From Ifrita kowaldi (Eukaryota > Chordata > Aves > Passeriformes > Cinclosomatidae), in assembly GCA_013398055.1 (NCBI GenBank), contig VZRS01010808.1, positions 1,343 through 65,342 on the forward strand: 64,000 nucleotides of DNA, read 5' to 3'. Of this stretch, positions 12,212 through 24,155 are shown in pieces. The notes beneath the pieces were generated by a model. That model was not told the origin of the DNA and ran no database searches. It saw only the letters and a program-made list of their open reading frames with translations. Made by a program: the position numbers and the translations under genes. Each line of letters opens with the position of its first letter. The first letter of the stretch is position 1.

Positions 12212-13214
12212 GGGAATCTTGTGCCAATGCTGAAATAAGATCTTAATTTTTGAAGAGTGGGAAAAACGAAGTTGGAGGGAAATGCTGTTATTTCACACAT
12301 TTACTTGGGGAAATGAGGCCAGGGGCAGCTCCAGGTGTGGGGTGGGTGCTGCTGGATGGAGCCCTGAGCTCTGCAGCTGTGGTGGGGATGTGTTTGGTGG
12401 GATCTCCACCTTGGGGTGGGGTATGGATCATGAGGACACGTGCAAGAGGTGCTTGGCCCATGGAGAGCCACCCCATGGTCCTCACTGGCTGGGAGAAGGT
12501 AATTCCCAATCCCCACCAGCTTTTAATTGATGTGTGTCAGAGTTTCCCAGCCCTGGTCGAGGACTTTGCTTTTCACTGCTGTTTGTCTCTTTGGGGTTTT
12601 TGTCAACCAGAGGGCCACTGAGACTGCAGCACCCCAAGGGCAGCCCTGAGAGAGCCCTGCACCACAAATCCAAATGGACAAGTCAGGAACGAGTTATCCT
12701 ACAAAAGCTGTCCTACTGCTTTAAAAAAAAGAAAAAAGAAAAGAAAAAGCAAGCCAGAGTGCTCATAATGCTCATTAGTGAATTGAGCTGAGGGGTTTAG
12801 GTGACAAACCTGCTGGGTGCTGTGAGGCAGAGCTGGTCCCTGTATTGATTAAAGGGGTAGGAATGACGGTCAGGCTGGGAAAGAAGCAAAGGCAGAACAA
12901 GCTCCTTTGAACTAGGGAAACTGAGGCACACCGGCTTTCCTCACCCTGGGCTGAGCAGGGCTAGCACCCCGCTGCCTCCATGTTCAAGGGATGAGAGAGC
13001 AGGAATGCTACAGGACACCAGGCTGGTAAACACAATAGGTAAATCCTGCCCAGGCACAGCCCCGCTCCTGATGCCCCCAGCCAAGGGCCAGCAGTGTCCA
13101 AGGGGATGGGAAACCAGGGCTGGTGGAGGTCCCGTCTCTCATCCCTCAGCCACAGACCAGGAGCAAGGATGCACCACTGCCTAATTTTACCCTGCTTCCT
13201 CCTTGGTTGTCTTG
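12212..13214. other. Intergenic, no gene recognised
   Basis: Mixed sequence with an A-rich simple stretch (12721-12751, AAAAAAAAGAAAAAAGAAAA type). No gene or element body adjoins that A-rich run, so it is not called a processed copy. Confidence 0.5.
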
Positions 13215-13345
13215 AGCCCAGCCTTCAGAAATAAAAATTGGAAGGAAAAAAATCATAAATAAAGGCTTGTAACCTTCTGGAAAACTTTTGACTGCTGAAA
13301 TAATGCATGCAGAGAAGAGATCAAGTGTGATAAATAAAAATATCC
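13215..13345. promoter_or_regulatory. AT-rich enhancer-like patch
   Basis: GAAATAAAAATTGGAAGG, ATCATAAATAAAGGC and TGTGATAAATAAAAATATCC fall within 130 bp between GC-rich flanks. Only composition supports the call. Confidence 0.22.
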
Positions 13346-14544
13346 AGCTCAGTTCGACCGGAGTTCATGAATTTGCAGTGGGGGAAATGTAATTTCATGG
13401 TCAGGGATGAATAACAGGGCTGTGGGTTGGGGGGCTCCTGCTCTGCCCCGCAGGTGAGGACATGGCCCCTGGTCCCAGCCCTCCTTGTCCCCAGTCTGTC
13501 GTTCGGGACTCGGCCACGAGATGGAGGCTTCTGCCTGCAGAGAGGAGCAGGGCAGCCCTGCAGAGGCCCCAGAGAGGTCTCCAGCCAGTTGTGGGGTCCC
13601 CAGCTGCTGTCCCCAGCCCCTGGGGACACGCCAGGGCTGCCCAGGCGCTGTGGTGCTTTGGGGATGGATTGTGACCTGGCCCGAGAGCATTCCTAAAGGT
13701 GATGGCTGCATCCTCATCCTCCCTACCTGAAGGCAGGTGACCACCGGGATTTGCTGCAAAATCTCCTGGTTCAATTTGGTGGAAAGCTGGAGTGAATAAG
13801 AGGGGGATTCTTCTCCCCTTCCCAACCCCACTGCCCCCTTGGGAGCCCGGGAACAGGCTGTGAAGGCAAAGAGGGCAGGAGTGACAATTTCCCTCAGCCA
13901 GGAGTATCTTGTGAGATACTCCTACTTGGGGGAGATTGTCAGGAATTTCAGTCAGACATCCCCAGCAAAAAAATCTTGTTTCAGCAGTTCAGTGACACTC
14001 TTCACTTGGGATTTTTTCATCTGGCTAGTGGGGAATTTGGTACAAAGCAGTCTGGGTGGGTGCTTGAGGCTCTGGTTGGTGAGCTGAATTGCAGCAGCAG
14101 CGCATGGCTGTGCCAGAGCAAACAGGACAACACCCCCAAAGAAAAATAAGCCCTGCTCTCTGTGTAATTTAGAAGGTGCAGATCTTTCCAGAGGGAAGGG
14201 AATTCCCCTTTCCTGCCTGTCTGAACCCCTCATTGCAAGCATAGACACTGTGTCTCCCTGTCTCCCAGGGTGCAGGCGAGGTGCCTGGGCCTCGGTGCCC
14301 ATTTTCCCATGGGTGCTCAAGCCGTGGCGGTGCCAAGGAATGATCCCATTGATTTACAGGGTGGCTGTGTCTGTGTCAGGAGTGAGAACAAAGCTTTTCC
14401 AACCTCTTTCTTGCAGTAACCAAAAGCTGACTGCATTAAGTCTTGCTGGCAGAGTGACCCATCACCCTGCCATGCCGCGGATGGGACGGTGAGGCTCAAA
14501 GGGACAGCACGGGGACAAACACCCACTGCCACCTGGGCAGTGCC
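13346..14544. other. Intergenic, no gene recognised
   Basis: GC-moderate sequence. Overlapping ORFs up to 160 codons have no domains. Nothing else is visible. Confidence 0.55.
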
Positions 14545-15075
14545 ACCCTGCGCTCCTCGCGGGGCAGGGCGCTGTGGCGGAGGTGGTTAATTAGCGGCGT
14601 GGCGGCGGCGAACATGTGTCGGCCTCCACATCTGCCCCTCGCCAGCAGGGCACCGTCAGCGAGGTGTCACCGCTTTGCCGCTCACCTCCTTCCCCGACGT
14701 AATCGGCTGCGACATCCGCGCCAGCTGCTCCGAGCGGGCAAACGCCGGCCGCTGCCTGCCCGCCAGCCCGGCCACGGGCAGCTCCTGCCAAGGCGCTCCG
14801 TGGGTGCCTGGGACTGGGTCCCCATGGTCACTGCGGGGTCAGGGGCACTGAGCAGCGGCACCTGCGTGTCCCTCCCAGCCAGTCCCTTATGCTGAGGCAG
14901 GAGGCGAGCAGCAGCCATTCCATATCCTGCCTTGCAAACCTTGGGATATCGGAGGAGTCTGGTAGCACACTGGTTTCTCATGCTGCATTAGTAATTAATA
15001 CAATCATTAATAGCGTGCTGGGGGTGATTGGCTCAGCAAAGCCGCTTGCAGCTGCTCTTAGTTGAGGTGGGACAG
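14545..15075. promoter_or_regulatory. Small CpG-rich patch plus TAAT-rich block
   Basis: 14550-14780 is CpG-dense and contains TTAATTAG (14587-14594) set in GC-rich DNA. A second part, 14980-15070, has GTAATTAATACAATCATTAA (TAATTA at 14992-14997) and TGATTG (15025-15030), a PBX-type core. The combination is typical of developmental regulatory DNA, but conservation is untested. Confidence 0.33.
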
Positions 15076-15529
15076 TGACAAGTGCTTGGAGTCTGTGAAC
15101 CAGTGCTCTGCAGAGGGAGACACAACTGGCACACACCACGCTGTCCTGGTAGCTGGCACAAACACAGATGGGCTTTTTATCCTTAAGAAATTTTTAAGGA
15201 GCTCATGTGCCTTTGTTATCCACATGTGAGTTCCTTTTCGGGATGCACTGGGATCTCGCTGCTCCTGGGCATACTGTGTAAAATCCCATCCTTTCCCCCA
15301 GCTGACCCAACGTGGGAAAATCCCTGTTAAGCATCCTTCTTCATTTCCCAGTCCAAGTCCCAGGAAGTGCTTCCCGCAAACACGGCAGCTGCCGTTTCCT
15401 GGCTCAGCATTCCGCCTGCAGAATCCCTTTCCTTTGCCTGCCTATTTTCACAAAACTTGTAGGAACTTAATTATCTTTGAGACTTCTCCCCCTGTCAAAC
15501 CAGGCTGCAACGGCCCAGCAGCCTTCAAG
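15076..15529. other. Intergenic, no gene recognised
   Basis: Mixed sequence with a short inverted repeat, CCTTAAGAAATTTTTAAGG (near 15180-15198). No gene. Confidence 0.5.
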
Positions 15530-16030
15530 AGATAATAACAGGGACGGACAGGCGGCGAGCACGGGAGCGCCGCATCCTCCGCGAGCAAGGTCAAAACCAT
15601 CCCTCCCTCCCACCGAAGCCCGGGCCAAACCCAAGCGCGGGGGCAAGGCCATCCCTCCCTCCCTGCCTCGCCGCTCCCGCAGCCACAAGTGGGAACTGGG
15701 AGGACGAGGAGGCGAGAGATGCTGGTGCCGGCCGTCAAGCAGCGGGCCAGTAATAACCTCATTATGAGGCTGGAGATGCCGGGCGGGGGGGGCAGGTGCC
15801 GTCCTTCTGCTGCCCATGCTCCACCGGCAGCTTGCGGAGCCAGAGAGTTGTCAGGCTGTCTCCTGCCTCTCACCTTGCTTCTCATTAGCTCCCCGTCGCG
15901 CTGCCGTGCGGGCAGATGGGGCAGGGCCCGCGGCCGCCTGCCACCGCCGTTCCGGGCGTGCTGGGGGCGCCGGCACCTGCACAGATCCCAAACACATCCC
16001 CTCCGTCTCCACCGCAGGGAAGAGATGCTC
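15530..16030. promoter_or_regulatory. CpG-rich island with a central palindrome
   Basis: CpG-dense sequence on both sides of an AT-rich core. The core holds AGTAATAAC and the 13-base palindrome CCTCATTATGAGG (15757-15769). ORFs across it are domain-free. It may be a regulatory element or the 5' end of an unannotated transcript, and no TATA or clear splice signal decides between these. Confidence 0.38.
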
Positions 16031-18174
16031 TGCCCAGGGCTGAGTGTGGGCGTGGCTGGTCCACATCGTGTTTCCCAGGGTGAGGATGGGTGGCTGCGCT
16101 CGCCAGCTGCCTGGCCGAGGTGATTCCTGAGTACCCCAGCGGGCGATGTCTCCGTCAGGAGGGTGAGCCAGAAGGAGGAAAGCTCTTGTGGCTCTGTGCA
16201 ACGCAGCAGCCTCGGTGGTCCTTGCAGAGCCAAGGTGCTCGAAGCACCCAGCTTCACCCAGGCAGCCAGGCCTCTGTCCTAGGGCAAGGGGACAGCCTGA
16301 TGATGTGCTTGAGGTGTCCAGGGGGCTGAACACAACAAGTCACCACACGGACCAAGGGTGATCTTGGGCAGTCTCAGGATGCATTCCCTGGCAAAGCAAG
16401 GCACACATCTTCCAGCATGAGCAGCCAGAGCTCTGGGATACTGCCTGGGCAGCCTCCAAAGCCGGAGAGGGACCAAGAGAAATGTAAGTCACCAGCAAGG
16501 ACCAAGCCAGAAAGGACAAGCACAAGCGGAGGGAAAGGGATGGGGCTGGTTGGTCAATTCCTTCTAGATCCCATTTCCAGAAAGGGGGCTCCTACACACT
16601 ACTCCCATATTCCACACATCTGCTATCTTTCCAGAGCAAGAGATAGAGCTGGAAACACAACCCTGTGCTTTTTACAAGAGCAAAGCAAAGCACAAGCCCC
16701 TGCATTTGTCCAGAATAAGCAATGCTTCCAGGATGGGCAGATATTCCCAGCCAGGGATAAGTTATCCAGCAGTATGGCAAAAGTTGACCCCACTATTGAG
16801 AGCAAGGGCTCCCTGCCATTTGTTACCTAAGTATCAAATTGCTTAAGCATCTCCAGCAGGCCAGATCCAGGAGGAGCATCACCAGGTGTGGGGGAGTCAC
16901 TGAGGCCACAGGCTCCCAGCAGCACAGTGGGACACACACTGCAGCTGTTCCGCCAAGGTGACTGTGTAAGACGCCCAGACATGCCATGGGAATGAGAACC
17001 TGGAGAAAGCATGGATGCCCTCCCAGGCCTAAGCACCCCATGGTGCTTTTTCACCACCTTTGATGACTGTCTCTGGTCATCTGAAGGAAGAACACTGTGC
17101 AGCCCTGGGCAGGAGGAAGCTGCAGGAGGGCAATGCTGCTGCAATGCGTGTCAGTGTGGGAGGAGATGACCCAGTGTATTGCTCTTATCCAAGAGCCTCA
17201 GCAATTTTGTCATGATCAGGATATCCAGCCACCCTGACTCCATCTTTGGCCTTGGCTACCCAGCAACACCTGGATCAGAAGCACCAAAGCACTGAATTAA
17301 GGGAGGGTGGGGAGGGGACTCCCCACACCCCTGCACTCTGCCAGCCTTTGTACCTTCTGCTGTGCCCAGCTTTTTCCACCAGTCCTCACCAGAAAGGTCG
17401 AGCTATCTTTCTAACCACAATGATTTCCCCCGTCTCCCTGAGGGAATTCATGTGCTGCTCCCACTGCCGTAACCCACACAGCCCAGAGCAGCTTCTCTGG
17501 GCTCCCAGCCATGCTGGGGGGTGGCCTTGCTCTTGCTGCAACCATGGTGATGGTCACACTGAGAGTCATGGCCCCAAACAGGCCTCCTCAAGCTAATATT
17601 TGCCTAAAGCAGCATTCAAGATCACCATGGATGAGCCCTCTCAGTTGTCCTAAAACAAAACAGGACACCTCTGCACCGAAACCACAGAGGCCCCAACAGC
17701 AGCCATCTGCCAAGCTGTGGCTGTTGACATCAGGGGAGAACCTGGCCGTGGAAATCTGATGTTATCCTGCACTTGAATAAAGCCAGGAAGCCTTTTTTGG
17801 AGGAGCAGCACAAATGCCCCCTCAGTGCCTTCCAATTCCCCCACATCCAGGCCAAGAAGCTGGCTTAGCCTGGCCAGCCCCTCACCTCCCACAGGCCACC
17901 ACAAGGATGCCCCAACCACCAGCAGAGCTGAGAAAACACCTCTGACCCAGAGCCACCATATTTATGGAGGTCCTCAGCCCCCCAGAGGGGACAGGGAATG
18001 GGGGGCTCCTGCTTCAGTCCAAGGGCCACAGCCCCAAACAAACAGCATTTCTGCACTAACAGGCAGAATGAGGCCTTTTCCCTCTTTTGTCCAGGCAGAC
18101 TGCAGTGCCAGGGAAGGAGCTTTAAAGGCATGTGGTACCTGTGTGGAGCGGAGGGGGTGGGGGGGTGTGCGAGC
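16031..18174. other. Intergenic, no gene recognised
   Basis: Mixed sequence with many short ORFs, none domain-bearing. No repeat could be identified with confidence. Confidence 0.5.
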
Positions 18175-18345
18175 GTACAGAGCTATTAATTAAAATTGCT
18201 CAGTCAGATGCTATAGAGAGATTAGTTGTCACATTGTGTTAATGGCAAGCTTGGCAACGCCGCGAGAAGGGGCAGGACTGCCCGCCGTCCCCTCAGCTGT
18301 TCAAGTGCCACGTTTATACCCAGCCAGAATGACTAATTGGCAGGT
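18175..18345. promoter_or_regulatory. Enhancer-like block
   Basis: GCTATTAATTAAAATTGC (18182-18199), ATTAGTTGTCACATTGTG, and an RFX-like GGCAACGCC lie in a sharp composition change. This is read as a possible conserved element from motif content only. Confidence 0.27.
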
Positions 18346-21300
18346 TTTGTAGAACAGAAGCCCCCTTGTTATTGGGAAGAGATCAGTGCCTTAATGAAGG
18401 ATAGGGAGGAAGGGGACATGTGGGTACAGAGAAGCTGCGGCCACCTCTGTGGTGAGGGTTCCACTGGGAGGGAAAGCTGCTGTCCTATCCTTGTGGCACA
18501 GGGAGGCTGGAAAAGCCCAGAGCCATGGAATGGCACAGCACTAGGTTCTTCAACAGTGCACCAAACCCACAATCAGCCCCAGAGCTGGATGCCTATGAAG
18601 AGATGGAAATATCTTCCTGGACCCTCCCAACTCAGGAGATAGGACAGGACTCCCCAGCTCCGCACTTCATCCTCCTTTGCAGGTAGCAGATTCTCTCTCC
18701 TTGTTCGTGTTCCTTGCCTCCTTTTTCTTGCCACAGGGAGAAAGGGAGCACAGAAAAAGATTTGGGGAAGCTCCCAAATGGCAGCTCCAGGAGGGCATCA
18801 CAGCCTTGGCTACTGGAGGATACTCAGTGCAGGCTGGGCAAGCACAGAGCCCACCCTGCCTCGCATCAGGGCATGGGGTAGGAGGTGCCTATTCTAGCTG
18901 TAATTTCTCCCCTTCTTTCCCACTGTGGTCCCCTTCCAAACTTTTACACCCAAATTAACTCCTTTTTGACATGGAAAGAGCTCCTGATCTGGGCCCTCTG
19001 TCCCCTTCCCACCAGCTGGGACAGAGATGTGCTGAACTCCGTGTCTGGGCACGGTCTGTGGAAAAGCTTTTGGTGAACACAGATGTCAGTGGCACAGAAA
19101 AGCACAGAGAATTTTGGTATCAGCCCCACAACCTTCAAAAGGATCAGTGGCAATGGGCAACATTTCTGCCCTCTGATGGATGACCATACCCTGAAGGAGG
19201 AAGAATCAGGGGAAAATGCTCTTCTCCCCATTTTATAGAACGCAATCCAGATGTGGAGTCACAAAGCTCTACAGGTGTCCAGCACCCCCAGAGCCTGCAT
19301 GATTTATGCACTTTGAATCTTGTCCTGGTTGATTTGACAAGGTGTCCCTTGGAAAAGTGATGGATGTAAAACTGAGGTACAGCATGGCTGTGCCACCCAC
19401 TCCAGGGACTAGCCACCCATCCAGAGGTTTTCAAACTGATCAGCCTGTTTAGCCTAACCAACACAGATCCCACAGGCCTGATTCTGTCTTGAGTAACTGG
19501 TTCTCACCCACCCCAAATTCAGCTTTATTTTGTGGACTCTGGCCATGCTGGAGGGCAACAGGGAGCACATGGGGATGCTGATGTAGGGCAGCAAGGCTTT
19601 TCCTCTCCCACCAGCACTAGCTTGAGAAACACTTTTGAAATGAGCCTTGTATGAAGGGTATCAACAAGTTTCCAAGCTGACCTGCTGCCCCAAGCTGTAA
19701 CCCTCTGATTGCCATGGAGAAGACAGGTGAAGCCCCAGAGCTGCTGAACGACACCGACCACATTCAGTGGGTGTGCAGTGGGAAGGTGGCTTCCTTCCCA
19801 AGGAAGGGTGGAGGGGCTGTCATCCCTCTGCCACTTCCAGGTAGCCCCAGGCCAACAGCAACTCACCCCAAGAGACTTGGAGGTGCCAAGAGTTCAGCAG
19901 TAACCTTGGGCGGGAAGCAGCTTTTTACTTGGACTAAACTGCGTAGCTCCAGGGCAGGATGGAAGCTGTTCAGGCATGTTGTGTGCACAGCAAAGCTGTA
20001 ATTTCTTCACAGTAGCTAGTCTAAAGCTAAGCTGGACATGAATTGAACTTAAAGCCACAGCCAGTGGAGTCATTTCAGCCCAAATCCAAGCTCTGTGCTT
20101 CCATACCTGTCTATGGCTATCCAGCTGGGCTCTCTTGAAGTCAGCTCAATCACATCCCCCCTCCAGCCATCAGGCACCTCAGCTGTTTCACAGCCATGAC
20201 TGCAACCTGACCGTGTCACCAGCCCCCAAGCTGTCTGTGGAAGGAGGTGAGGCAGAGAGGTCACCATAAACACCATTTGCTCCCCGAGGCCAGACTTGGG
20301 GTTGGGTGATGTGACAGCTGGACATGCAATAATTTCCACAGCACTGGTGTCATTCACACCTTCAAACAGCCTGTCCCTAAGCAGTTATTTGGCAGGTCAC
20401 TGCATAATACCTTTAAGCAGTCCTGCAAGTCTCCCCCTTGGCCTCAGGGTCTACCTGGAGATGACCAATCAACCTGTGTCATTCCTTAGCACTGCTCCTA
20501 GACAGTCCAGAACAGAATGCCAGCCTTCTCCATGTACTTCCCCCTACTGATAGTTTCCTGCTATTTTAATTTTTTCCTAACTTTACCATTTCACAAGTCC
20601 TTACTAAGCAAATTTCTGCAAGCTCCTCATTGCCCATCAGCAGGGACAAGACAAGGATGTGTCCTGAGGACTTTGCTTCCTTTGCAACCCAGACTTCTGC
20701 AAACTTTATCTTTTTGTACTTAATCCTTTGTTCCTAAGATGTGACACTGACCAGACTAGACCCAAGCAAGGAAAGCATCGCATTGCACTTAAAAAGCCCT
20801 AAACCCACACAAACAGTGCTAGACCCAACTCTTTCCTTTGTTCTCTGCTTTTGGCCACTCTAAGCCACTCACTGCCATCCCCCATGCAGCAGTTACCTGC
20901 CACAGAAGATACTTTGTTCATGTGTTTGAGGCCAAGTTCTAATCACTGAATGTAATGGGGCAAGATGAGTGATAGATTGACACAATTAATTTCCATGTTC
21001 CCACTAGTAACATTGATTTTAGGGCATTCAGTCTTTACAAGTCAGTGAATGCAAGGGAAAACTTGGCTCTGATCTCTTCAGTAAAGGTCAAAAGGGTGCT
21101 CAGATCTACGTATGGGAGCTCAGCTGTTCAAATGCCCTTCAGAGTTTGACGTCTGCCCCAATCATGAATCCAAAATTGCCTCTGGCTGCATTTGCTGAGG
21201 AAGAGCCCCCTGAGAAGGTTGTGTGGACACATCTGTGGTAGTACTTGGACACTCAAGGCTTCCCTGAGCCTGTCCGTCTACAGAGCACAAGTAGGGGTTG

Positions 21301-24034
21301 AATTCCACTGGCTGTTGATCTTCTAAAGTCTGGCTCCAGTGCTTAATTCTTTTCCATCTTTCCCAAGCAGGAGCTGATGTCAGCCAGCCCTGTGATTTGT
21401 TCCTGCTGTAATGGCTCTTGCAGCTCTCACCAGCAGAATGTCTACCTACCCTTCCCATCCTCACCCAGCTGGAAGGACAAGGTCCCATGAGAGCAGTCAC
21501 AAAACAGCAGTTCACGTGGATGCATGGGAGACAGGTCTCCCAGGGCCTTTACACTGCTGGAAGACACTCTGAAATGAACCAGTCAGGAGTCTATTCTTGC
21601 CCTGCTTGTGGCTATGCTGGGTCTGTCCTGGTTTATGGTTTGGGGCCTCCAGTATGGGATCTGGCCTGATTTTTCTCCATGCAGAGAATTCCACAGTACC
21701 ATGATGTTCAGTGGGAGGGTGTTAAAGTAGCCTGTGAAGCCTGGTTTCATGGCCCATTTTGGGGGAAACCAGAGTTCTTTAGACACATTAGCAGGCTGTA
21801 ACAAATGGAGCAGGAGATTATTTTCAAGTTCATCCTTTCTTGGAGCATCCAACACAAGATTCTGGGCTCACCAAATCTGCTGGCCGAGGATGCTCTCTGA
21901 CTCCATATTGCCCCAGACCTTTCCCTGTCCCAGGCTGCCCAGGGCTGCCTCATCCTCTGCTCTGCACCCCTCCTCCATGCCCTGCCGTGGAACAAAGCCT
22001 GTCCTAAGAAAGCCACCCCACGAGCAGGTGAGCGCCACACAAAGCAGCCCTGCTATGCGCGGCATCCCCGCTGCCGAGCCAAGCCGGGAGATTCACCTGT
22101 GCGGCCCAGACAGTGAAGAATTGTTTGGAGCAAAACACTGTGCAATCAAGTGGAGATAGCAGAGGCAATGGGGTCAGGCAGGCTGCCTGGGGCATCTTTC
22201 ATCTCCAGCTTCGGGAGGTGGGGTGTAAAGTGCGCACTGGCCGGGCCCAAGCTGGGCTCAAAGGCAGCCTTGTTCTGCCAGCTATCTGCCATCTCTCTGA
22301 TGTCACACGTTTCATTTGGGCAGCTCACTTCAAAGGCCCCCTTCTCGTGCTCCCTCCCTCCCTTTCTCTCTTCTGCTTTGGATTTTGCTATTGGAGGGAT
22401 AATAGCCCAGCTTTCCAAAAACGCATATTGCTGTAAAATTTAAAAAAAAAAATAAAAATAAAATCAAAGATTCTTAAAGAGCAGCTGCTCAAGTTAACCC
22501 AGATCAAGCAGGGCAGGGCTGAGACAGTCCCCAGGAAACCAAGGTCTCTCATTCTCCTTCCTAGCAGAAAGGCTGAACTTACCCTGGCTCTCCAGCACCC
22601 CAAATCCACTGACAAGAGGCTCCCCTTTATATCTGCATCCACCATACATTTGGTACAAGTCCTTTTGTGTCCTGGCTCCTGCCAGCCACACATGCAGCCC
22701 CTATCAGAGGTCCAGTTTTGGCTAGAGTTTCTAACAACCCCTGCTTGAACCACATCAAACAGCACCTCAGCATAGCCATGGCATCAGGACACACAGCATC
22801 CTGCTCCACAGCCCTTGCTGGGTGCCTTGAGGCACGTCCTGCAGGCAGGAGGCCAAAATACCAGCCGGAATAGCAGCCACGATGTGTTGGCCATGCCAAG
22901 ACAAGACATCTTGCTCAGCTGCAGCCTCTTGTTGAACAACTGTCTCTCTGCCAAGCTACACAAACTTGTCCAACACTGCACAAGAGAAAGAGGGCATTTC
23001 AAAGGGCTAATAAGCTATGGATGCAAACTGCCTACTGGGAAAATGTGCATCCCAGTAAGCAAAACCTAAAGAGCAGAACACATCCAGACACAGTCAGCAG
23101 CACCCTGGTCAAAGTAAGTACTAGGTGACTTCTGGTTTTTGAGTTTAGGGAGTTTGGCAAAGGCAGTTTCAAGCTTTTTTCCCGCAACTGAAAGCTATCC
23201 AATATAGCCAATATCTTCCCGCACACACCATGCTTCCAGAAGCTGGGGATTTAGTTGGTGGGGAAAAAAAGCTGTGGGAGAAAAGGGGTGGAGGGGGTGC
23301 TGGTACCCAGCAGAGGCCCAAAGATCTCGGGCAGAAGCTGTTTGAGCTGCACCACATCAGCACACCCACGGCCAGGCACCACCCTTTTGCATGGCAGCCA
23401 CTTCACCACATGGATGTCAGGCAGCTGTTCCTTGGCTCACCTCTATGCTGAGGCCATTTCAGTTTTGGTGACAGTAGTGAGAAAAGGTGCATCAACATTC
23501 AAATAAAAAGATGAAAAATTCAGTAGAAGAAAGAAAAAAATCACATTGACTGCAGACCCACCAGCCTGCTGACCTGTACCAGGGTGCCTGGGCCGCAGGC
23601 CATGACTTCTCCAGATGAAGCCAAGCCTGCCTGAAGGGCAGCTGGCAGCTGGCATCAGGGGTGCTCTGATCCTTAGCTGCCAGACTGCAGCCCCTGAAGG
23701 TCTCCCAGATCTCCCCGGCTTCTGCTCACACCCCAGCACCCTCCCCTGGACAGGCAGGAGCTGAGATGTTCTGCTGCCCCCCTCTGCCTGGAGCCTGCTA
23801 GGGACCTCCAGCCACACCCTGGGCATCACCTCGCCCCACAAGGAGAGGGGATACAGTTTGCATCCAGGAAGCCGTTTTGAGGCCTTGGGGAATGTCATGG
23901 CAGAAATCCCTCGAGGTCATTCCTTAATGCTGACAGCTGGGAGAGTGGCAGAGGTACCTTGAATACCAGCAGTGTAAGCAGCAGTCTTTGCTCCCCAACC
24001 TGAGCATCCACAGGAGGATTTAAAGGACTCACAG
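18346..24034. other. Intergenic, no gene recognised
   Basis: 5.7 kb of mixed sequence. It contains an A-rich simple tract (22440-22466) and a small AT-rich patch at 20960-21020 (CACAATTAATTTCC). ORFs up to 151 codons have no domains. No CR1 copy was recognised. Confidence 0.45.
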
Positions 24035-24155
24035 AATTTACTGGCAGGTATTAAAAGTTCACTGGGGCTGTAATAGCAATCTGTCATCCTGCTGCTAATC
24101 CGTCTTGACAGAAACTTTATAAGAAGCTGAAGCGTGTTAAATAGTCCTGGAGTTT
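24035..24155. promoter_or_regulatory. Enhancer-like block
   Basis: TGTAATAGCAATCTGTCATC, GCTAATCCGTCTTGACAG (with a TALE-type TGACAG) and GTTAAATAGTCC lie within 110 bp. GCTAATCC is a good OTX-type core (TAATCC), of interest because LMX1A and OTX2 act together in the midbrain. Motif-only evidence. Confidence 0.3.

Noticed and set aside
12721..12751. A-rich tract as a SINE tail
   Set aside because: No tRNA- or 5S-like head upstream. It is better read as simple sequence.
15448..16257. 269-codon minus-strand ORF as a gene
   Set aside because: CpG-island artefact. Low stop density from GC content explains it, and there is no domain.
22440..22470. A-rich tract as the tail of a processed pseudogene
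   Set aside because: No gene-like sequence or target-site duplication was seen next to it.
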